Source: Epiperipatus broadwayi (taxonomy: Eukaryota; Onychophora; Udeonychophora; Euonychophora; Peripatidae). From it: a DNA stretch of 64,000 nucleotides. A model generated the notes under the pieces. That model was not told where the DNA came from, did not search any database, and saw nothing but the letters and a program-made list of their open reading frames with translations. The first letter of the stretch is position 1. Every line of letters begins with the position of its first letter. Below, piece by piece: positions 58,262 through 64,000 of the stretch. The translations under genes were made by a program, and so were the position numbers. The stretch spans positions 6,119,011-6,183,010 of the forward strand of contig JAQFVV010006221.1 of the NCBI GenBank assembly GCA_028023455.1, in the 5' to 3' direction.

Positions 58262-58508
58262 TTTTATAACAATTCTTTATTTTTAATACAATGCTTATAT
58301 AACACCCATCTAACGACAGTTTCGATTGCCCCTGCAATCTTCTTCAGAACTTTTTAATCTTTTTTACTTCCCACCTTCTTTAAGAAAATGAAAGGTGGGA
58401 AATAAAGAAGATTAAAAAGTTCTGAAGAAGATTGCAGGGGCAATCGAAACTGTTGTTATATGGATGATATGTAAGCATTGTATTAAAAATAAAGAATTGT
58501 TATAAAAA
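58262..58508. mobile_element. Near-perfect foldback, arms about 120 bp
   Basis: TTATAACAATTCTTTATTTT at 58265 and AAAATAAAGAATTGTTATAA at the right end are inverted; so are ACAGTTTCGATTGCCCCTGC and GCAGGGGCAATCGAAACTGT. A few bases form the loop near 58380. Each arm contains CTGAAGAAGATTGC...GCAATCGAAAC, similar in style to the ribozyme-like segments but without a pairing stem I. Confidence 0.7.
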
Positions 58509-58544
58509 ACTGATTAATTAATTAAGGCAATGCAAAAAAGGAAA

Positions 58545-58718
58545 AGTTAAGATGAAGTTTATATTTACATATACTGATAATAAATAGATATAACATTTTT
58601 AAAATTTGTATGTATATATTTTAAGTGAACAAGTTAAAATGAAGTTTATATTTACATATACTGATAATAAATAGATATAACATTTTTAAAATTTGTATGT
58701 ATATATTTTAAGTGAACA
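58545..58718 (+). repeat. Recent tandem duplication, 87-bp unit, two copies
   Basis: AGTTAAGATGAAGTTTATAT (58545) and AGTTAAAATGAAGTTTATAT (58632) start copies that are otherwise almost identical through TTTAAGTGAACAA. Confidence 0.85.
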
Positions 58719-58789
58719 ACTGATTAATCCAAAGACACTGATCAAAAAATAGAATTAATTAATCATTATTAGTAATAATTATATATAGC

Positions 58790-59215
58790 TATCCAGTAAT
58801 TCTTTACACTATATTGCCATTATCAGTTTCTATTTATTGAGCTGAGATTTGGAAACGTAACAGAAAACCAATACCAGAATTCAGACTATTCAATGAATTA
58901 TGGAGAGAGATAGGAAGAATCAAAATCCTAGTACTAAGATGAGAAAACAAACATATTTTTGACATCATTGAAGGAATAAAGAGACTGAAATGGTGTTCGG
59001 CTGGATATATTGCTAAAAGATATGACAGTTGAAGGCTTAAACTGGATTTTGAGAGACCTAAAAAGAGACCACATATGAGATAGTTTGGATGAAATAAAGA
59101 AGTTTGTTGCTGAAGTATGGAGAAGATAAGCTATGAGTCAGAAAAACTGGATTAAATTTGAATATACCTTCATTCTCCAGTAAATCGATAATGGTTGGAA
59201 GTGATGATGATGATT
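58790..59215 (+). pseudogene. RTE-type LINE 3' end
   Basis: Readable pieces: FIELRFGNVTENQ (ETW...-like block, about 58840), DIIEGIKRLKW (about 58957) and GYIAKRYDS (about 59000), then ...HIRD.LDEIKKFVAEVWRR (about 59070-59125). The end is a GATGATGATGAT tail near 59205. Several frameshifts. Same family as 37305-38100 and 19885-20025. Confidence 0.6.
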
Positions 59216-59219
59216 GTCT

Positions 59220-59665
59220 TTAAAATTCATTATAAAGCAGGGTTATTAATATTTCAGCATACATTAACAGAAATGGTAGTTTATTTTGTTAATGTTTTAT
59301 GAAAATGGCTGTCAATACTTTTTAAAATATATATATATATTGCTTGTTTTTTTTTCCTTTCTATTGATTTTTAGAAATAATTTTATGATGTAGCTAAGCA
59401 CATAAAGTAAAATTAAATAAATTATCTTAATAAAAAAAAATGAGCACGAAAGAAAAGATAATTTACTATGTTTGTGTTAAGGAAAAAAATCAAATCAAAC
59501 AATTCACCAAATCATTGTATATCAAAATATATGTTGATAATAAGTATATTAATTGCCTTTATACTGGATAAGTTATTATTATTTTTATTTTCTATCAAAT
59601 CCATTTCAATTTGTGGAAGTCATATAAATGGAAATTGTTTAGAATAATCTGTCATACTGTTTAGT
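59220..59665. other. No recognised feature
   Basis: AT-rich; nothing supportable. Confidence 0.5.
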
Positions 59666-59669
59666 TTTC

Positions 59670-59785
59670 CAGATAGAGTGGAGAGTGGTGGGTCATGTGA
59701 AAGTCTGTGCTCATATACCCTATATTACATATATAGACACATGGTATATATTAAGCCTGTGTTTCAGTTATACTCTTCAATAGTA
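59670..59785 (+). repeat. Family B 3' end fragment
   Basis: GTGGAGAGTGGTGGGTCATG, GAAAGTCTGTGCTCATATAC and AAGCCTGTGTTTCAGTTAT match the tails near 10035-10090 and 10660-10690. Confidence 0.55.
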
Positions 59786-60124
59786 AATTTGTTATTATGA
59801 CGGAGTTTATCCATCTTATTATTAATTATTCTTTTCATTAGTTATCAATTTTCCTAAATATGTTTTACTTTACATGAGTTGATCATATTGTGTGATGTGT
59901 TTCAACTGCCATTCTTTTAATATTAGTAAGCATTTTTGTTTTAGATATTACTTTGTTGCTTGTATACAGTATATATCTATAAATAATCTTATAATGTATA
60001 ATTCGTTTTTTTATTAAATAAATTTTTGAAATAATAAATAAAAAATTAAAATCACTTTTACTAATCTCTTGAATATTAAAAACTTCTTTGCCTTTCAGCC
60101 ATTCTAAAAAACATAAAAGATATA

Positions 60125-60425
60125 ATGATTTAATAATTTTTATTAGTATACTTTCATTAAGTGATTTGTGTCAAAGTTATGAGAGCAGAATGTTTGACAC
60201 TCACTAATTAAACTGTAATAATTTGCTATCGACATATATATATATACTGAGTAATGATAAAGATATATATAAGAGATTCTGATCTGGGTCAATTGGTGTA
60301 GTACAAAATCTGTATCTTGGGGATCATAGATCTTTTTCATAAATCTTTGGTCATATGTTTATGATTACATCCTTCCGCAAGGAGTTAAAAGTGGATAGAA
60401 AGAGGTCGATTTAGTATAATGATTT
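60125..60425 (+). repeat. Family A repeat, decayed copy
   Basis: TAATAATTTTTATTAGTA, TGTGTCAAAGTTATGAGAGC, ATCTTGGGGATCATAG and TATGTTTATGATTACATCC match family A on the other strand (compare 2650-2910). The ribozyme-like segment is no longer readable. Confidence 0.5.
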
Positions 60426-60615
60426 AATTTGCATAGTCTATAGCTATAAAATGAATATTCATAAGATTGTGCTTTTAGTTTTATTGTTGATATTTGTACA
60501 CTTGTTAAGGACATACATTTTTTTTTATCTATTTACTTTTACACAGGTATATGAATACACGTTCACATACACACACTTGATTTTTTAATTTTTTTTTTTT
60601 TTGTTGCTTATGTAG

Positions 60616-60761
60616 GTGAAGTAGAACGTTTAGTCCGGCATTTTAAGGAAAACCAGCATTTGTTGGCATCAATTCCAAGCAAATATGAAATCACTTACCT
60701 TTCCCAAGTACATCATCATCAAAAACAAGGCATTTCAACAATTGATACCACTGCCAACAAG
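60616..60761 (+). CDS. Internal coding exon of an unidentified host gene
   Basis: A long pyrimidine tract (about 60580-60608) and TATGTAG form a strong 3' splice site; the exon ends AACAAG followed by GTAAAT, a good 5' splice site. Two bases complete a split codon, then 48 codons are open: EVERLVRHFKENQHLLASIP continuing SKYEITYLSQVHHHQKQGIS and ending TIDTTANK. The frame has no stop, and composition is GC-richer than the flanks. The start is in phase 1 (one base from the previous exon) and the end is in phase 0. I do not recognise the protein. The stretch YEITYLSQVHHH loosely recalls the start of ADAM-family propeptides, but that is a guess. No transmembrane segment or signal is visible. Neighbouring exons are not found in the window, so most of the gene must lie beyond about 61 kb or far upstream behind repeat-filled introns. 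Confidence 0.65.
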
Positions 60762-60949
60762 GTAAATTATTTAATTTTTATTAAAAATAAATAATGAAAA
60801 TATATATAATGTATGTTTTTAGTTATTTGTGTATATGTATTTTTTTCACTCCCACACACATATATATATATATATTATTCATTTATAAATCACATGCTTT
60901 GGTTTTCTTAACAGTATCATTTTTCCAGAATGTTCGCATATAATATTCA

Positions 60950-61115
60950 GCAATAGCAAACTCATTCTTCAGTAGTGCCAACCAGTGTAATCCATAGTAA
61001 CCATTGGATGCAAGATGGTTGTGTACTACTTTATGGAGAATTTGCTAACACTGTTTTAACAGCTTGTTTAAGTGGAAATGGTGGTCGTGTAATGTTTAGT
61101 AGTCATATAATATTC
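60950..61115 (+). repeat. Family C fragment
   Basis: AGTAGTGCCAACCAGTGTAA, CCATTGGATGCAAG, TATGGAGAATTTGCTAACAC and GGTCGTGTAATGTTTAGTAG match family C ends. It lies in the intron after the 60616 exon. Confidence 0.45.
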
Positions 61116-61812
61116 CATTGTTTTCACAAGAGATGTGTTGTTTGATTATTTCAGTCATTGATATTTTTTTTTTCTGCCAGACCTTTGAGAAGATATTAAA
61201 AGTATTACAGTTATAATCCTTTTTTATAATTTTATTAATTAAAGTGGTATATAATTTATATAATCTGCTTATAAAAAAATATTCTTTTAGAATGTTAATT
61301 GAATCATGATTTTTTTCTTTTTAATGGACTGCTGAAACCAATCTATATATTTCTTATGAAATTTAATGATCGCACTGAAATATTCTTATTACAAAAAATT
61401 ACTATTAAATATTGTTAATTGATAATGATTCAAAGTTATCATATTAGTGGAATTTCCCAGAATGATTTATCATATATTTGTGGTTTTGTTAAACTTGTTA
61501 ATCACTTAATTATTAGTGCGAAGAGGTTTTCCATTTTCATCATCAGCATTTCTGATATATTTTTCTCTAAAGCAAAATAGTATCTATCTAATCCTTTATG
61601 CTATAAATGGATTTTTCAAGAATAATCTGAAGGACTATTCACTTGGTTTTATTACTAGCCATATACTCTCAAAAATCTTAACCAGCACTCTGGTATAAAC
61701 ATCAATTTTTTTATTATCCTTTCTCAGTCTTCAATTTTAACATGTATACATAATCAAGAGAAAACATCTAATTGAACAATTCTGATTTTTTTTTTTTAAA
61801 TGAAATTACCTA
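61116..61812. other. Probable intron sequence, no recognised feature
   Basis: AT-rich; the frame at 61516-61698 has no family features. Confidence 0.45.
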
Positions 61813-61826
61813 TTATACGGACTTTT

Positions 61827-61923
61827 TTTTTTAAGGGTCAAAGTGTTGACCAGGAAGCAAACCCGGGCCAGCTGCTTGGAAGGCAGCCATGCTAACCACA
61901 CGGCCACCAACGCTTGACTATTT
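61827..61923 (-). mobile_element. tRNA-like SINE with 13-bp target-site duplication
   Basis: TATACGGACTTTT (61814-61826) and TATATGGACTTTT (61924-61936) flank it with one mismatch. Minus strand: GTCAAGCGTTGGTGGCCGTG, TGGTTAGCATGGCTGCCTTC, CAAGCAGC, CCCGGGTTTGCTTCCTGGTC, then an A tail. GCTGC-CTTCCAA-GCAGC is a perfect anticodon arm whose loop would read UCC (glycine-type), but the T arm and acceptor are imperfect, so it is a SINE, not a tRNA gene. Confidence 0.7.
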
Positions 61924-62134
61924 TATATGGACTTTTGTATTTAAACTTTGCCCAATGGTCATCTAAGATGAATCTCTGTTTTCAAATATTCTTTGTTAAT
62001 AATGATATATTGATTCAAAAACATTGATGACTTCTGTTTTCATTATTAAATTTAAAATCAAGTTTGGTCTTTATTGTCCAAGTCACGAAGTTACCTGTGC
62101 TAGCATTACCTATATATAAATAAATATAAGATTC

Positions 62135-63701
62135 ACCCCAAGTGGAGCTCCTTCAAAATCTGTGGGGCCTTGATGAGGACAATTCGAACAATCATGATTC
62201 AGCCACCTCTGAAACCTTCATTCCTACTAAACAACTCACACCAGAGAATCACACAGTGATCTCGGAACAATTTAACTAAAAAGTTCCACCGCCCAGCTCT
62301 GTCATTCTGGAGGTTACAGATCTACATTGTGGACTCCATAAATTTCCAACACAGCAGCTCTATGACCTTATCAAACTCCACAAGCTAACTGATTATTTAC
62401 ATAAAATCCTCACCCTTCCTAATGACCGATACATGGCATTAGAGTTTCACAACACAATACAAAGACAAGCCTTCAAAAACAGATTCAAATTTTTAAACAA
62501 TATGTTCATGGTTCCAATAGACCATCCATACTTAAGGGGTTTATCAAAAACTGCCATATAGGTATGCAGAGGCAGCACCTACAGAAATATCTTGAGGCAT
62601 TCGGACAAGTTACCTCATTTGAGTACCTTAGGGATCCTCTCACCAATGGTCTTACCTTCACCAACACAGCCTTATTTCAATTCATCCTTAAAAAAGGTCT
62701 TTCTCCTGAAAGCATTCCCACAACAATAGCAGCTGAACTAGCACCTTTGGTCATTTCAATTAAGGGGATGAGGCCACAATGTTTCACCTGCAATCGGGAC
62801 TGCCCTCAAAAAAATAAATGCAACTCTTGCCAGAAAGAAAAAGGCCTAAACCACATCTGTGCTCTGCACAGCCCCAATAAATATGAACATCCTCCTTCAG
62901 CCAACCTCTCACCTCCATCTCACTTCAATTCAATCTTTCAGCATTCGGCCACCCTCTCACCTTTCAGTAAGATTTCAGCTTCCTCTAGGCCACATAATTT
63001 TGGTCTCACTCACAGACCACCACTCTCAGTTACAGCTTGCTCACAGGATCCTCTTTCCTTAATGGATATGAACACATTCAAACTCAGAAATCATCCTGTA
63101 TGAGTCTACCAACTCTGGCCCTTCCGCCACTAACAAGAAACATCAGAAGTGTGCATGCCCTAACCCATCAGATAGTGACACCAACTCTGACAATCAGATT
63201 TCCATCCTTGATCTTCCTGGTAAAATCATAATGGATCCTTTTCCTGAACCAAGGGCAAGTCTCAGACATTCAGAACACACAAGGAAAAAAGGAAATCTTT
63301 CAGCGAAAAATTCTCTGGCTTCAACCTGGGCCTCGTCATCCTCCTCCCTTCGCACTCTCTCACCTTCCTTTGCTGAATTTTTCTCGGACAGTGGTTCATC
63401 AAGTAACATCAAGAATGAATCATTGTGCAATTCTGGCTGGAGAAGCAAGAACTGTATTCCTCATATCTCTCCCATCCCAGCTCATCCTCGCTCACCATAA
63501 AATTTCTGTATTCCTACCTTTTTCTAAGATGTGCTTTTCTAACCTGCCTGAACTACACACCATTTCCCCTGTCCACTTCCCATTCCCTTTTTACATGTAT
63601 CCTTCCCCTCTTACCATTTTGTTCCTGAAATTTCATTTGTTTCATTGTATCTGTTTGTTTTTTTTGATGAATAAACATCTCATCACTGAGAAAAAAAAAA
63701 A
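62135..63701 (+). mobile_element. ORF1-only retroposed element with poly(A) tail
   Basis: Starts CACCCCAAGTGGAGCTCC, carries one broken ORF1-like gene, then a pyrimidine-rich 3' UTR with AATAAA (63670-63675) and an A tail (63691-63701). AAGATTC before (62128-62134) and after (63700-63706) may be a short TSD. GC content is well above the surroundings. No endonuclease or reverse transcriptase is present, so it would need another LINE for movement. Confidence 0.65.
62301..63503 (+). pseudogene. LINE ORF1-like RNA-binding protein, frameshifted
   Basis: Homologous, domain by domain, to the ORF1 at 6807-8335. 62301-62560 reads VILEVTDLHCGLHKFP and LPNDRYMALEFHN, against VVLAVTDNHC and RYVALEF in the other copy. 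A frameshift at about 62560 leads to a second frame (62564-63103) with FGQVTSFEYL (compare FGKVTFF) and KGMRPQCFTCNRDCPQ (compare RGLKPRCFACGKREH), followed by a second cysteine cluster, CNSCQKEKGLNHIC. The serine/proline-rich and acidic tail (SDSDTNSDNQ, then DPFPEPRASLRHSEH) returns to the first frame and stops at 63498-63500. It therefore had a complete ORF1 plus tail but is now broken. Function by homology: binding of the element RNA. Minus-strand and third-frame ORFs here are shadows. Confidence 0.7.
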
Positions 63702-63908
63702 GATTCTTCTATTTGATCTAATTACAATTTTGGAAAGTTTTATGGTAATAATTTATAAATAAGTACAGTAAAAAAGAATTAAAACAATTCTTTCTAATAC
63801 TTAAGCATATTTATTTCACTTTATTTATAATTTATAAAATATAAAAGAGTTTCACCTAGTTTTTGCACATAATTTTTATCAGCTTCAGTTTAAATATTAC
63901 AAACAAAA

Positions 63909-63981
63909 TGTATAAATATGCTTTTGGAACACACACACCCCCCATGTATAAATATGCTTTTGGAACACACACACCCCCCAT
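63909..63981 (+). repeat. Recent tandem duplication, 37-bp unit, two copies
   Basis: ATGTATAAATATGCTTTTGG followed by AACACACACACCCCCC occurs twice without a difference. Confidence 0.9.
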
Positions 63982-64000
63982 TTACAACTGATACTCATTT

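Noticed and set aside
57399-60761. A spliced coding join between 57477 and the exon at 60616
   Set aside because: The phases match, but the upstream frame has a stop at 57396-57398 and no start codon, so there is no coding support for the join.
61827-61923. A genuine tRNA-Gly gene
   Set aside because: The anticodon arm is perfect, but the acceptor stem and T arm do not pair properly, and the unit has an A tail and a target-site duplication, so it is a SINE.
63194-63628. Minus-strand and extra plus-strand frames over the 63 kb element
   Set aside because: They are shadows of the serine-rich ORF1 tail and its 3' UTR.

Overview
This is AT-rich (by eye about 70% or more A+T), repeat-dense DNA from an invertebrate metazoan nuclear genome. 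Support for that: no bacterial-style gene packing, one spliced exon with good splice sites, tRNA-like SINEs with target-site duplications (TSDs), remains of three kinds of non-LTR retrotransposon, a hAT DNA-transposon derivative with an 8-bp TSD, and many foldback elements. The phylum cannot be fixed; the repeats would fit an arthropod, a lophotrochozoan or a cnidarian.

Layout. 1-3160: foldback element, small RTE fragment, 565-bp family A element. 3450-8680: long, broken two-ORF LINE on the minus strand (ORF1 with RNA-binding region and zinc knuckle; ORF2 with endonuclease and YMDD reverse transcriptase). 8795-10690: RTE scraps and two family B repeats, one split by an RTE fragment. 13.6-14.2 kb: palindromic family C element. 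15.5-17.1 kb: heavily decayed second LINE. 17.4-18.1 kb: terminal-inverted-repeat element. 20.9-22.1 kb: inverted pair of family B repeats, then an element holding a 68-bp minisatellite. 25.5 kb: 119-bp insertion. 27.7-29.9 kb: family A and C copies. 33-40 kb: B, a TIR element, a SINE, an RTE split by C, and another SINE. 40.3 kb: 449-bp poly(A) retroposed insert. 45.3-47.3 kb: duplicated unit carrying a hAT insertion in one copy only, SINE F, and B. 48.7-55.5 kb: large palindrome, tandem and inverted arrays of C, SINEs. 57.1 kb: promoter-like block. 58.3 kb: palindrome. 60.6 kb: the only convincing host exon. 62.1-63.7 kb: retroposed ORF1-only element.

The most interesting signal is that several unrelated-looking repeat families (A, B, C, the 119-bp insertion and the first foldback) carry, at equivalent positions, what reads as a type I hammerhead self-cleaving ribozyme: CTGANGA, a stem II hairpin, GAAA, a tiny palindromic stem III, then a sequence closing a 4-6 bp stem I with the bases before CTGANGA. 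The stems differ between families but still pair, and carriers are often flanked by 12-18 bp direct repeats. Hammerheads are known from Penelope-like retroelements and from small non-autonomous animal 'retrozymes'; these families look like such elements, mostly in inverted or tandem form. No Penelope reverse transcriptase is visible here, so any mobilising enzyme would lie elsewhere.

Almost every other open frame in the window is a chance frame or a shadow. Between the repeats lie long AT-rich stretches with no recognisable gene. Boundaries and pairings were read by eye, without alignment or folding software.
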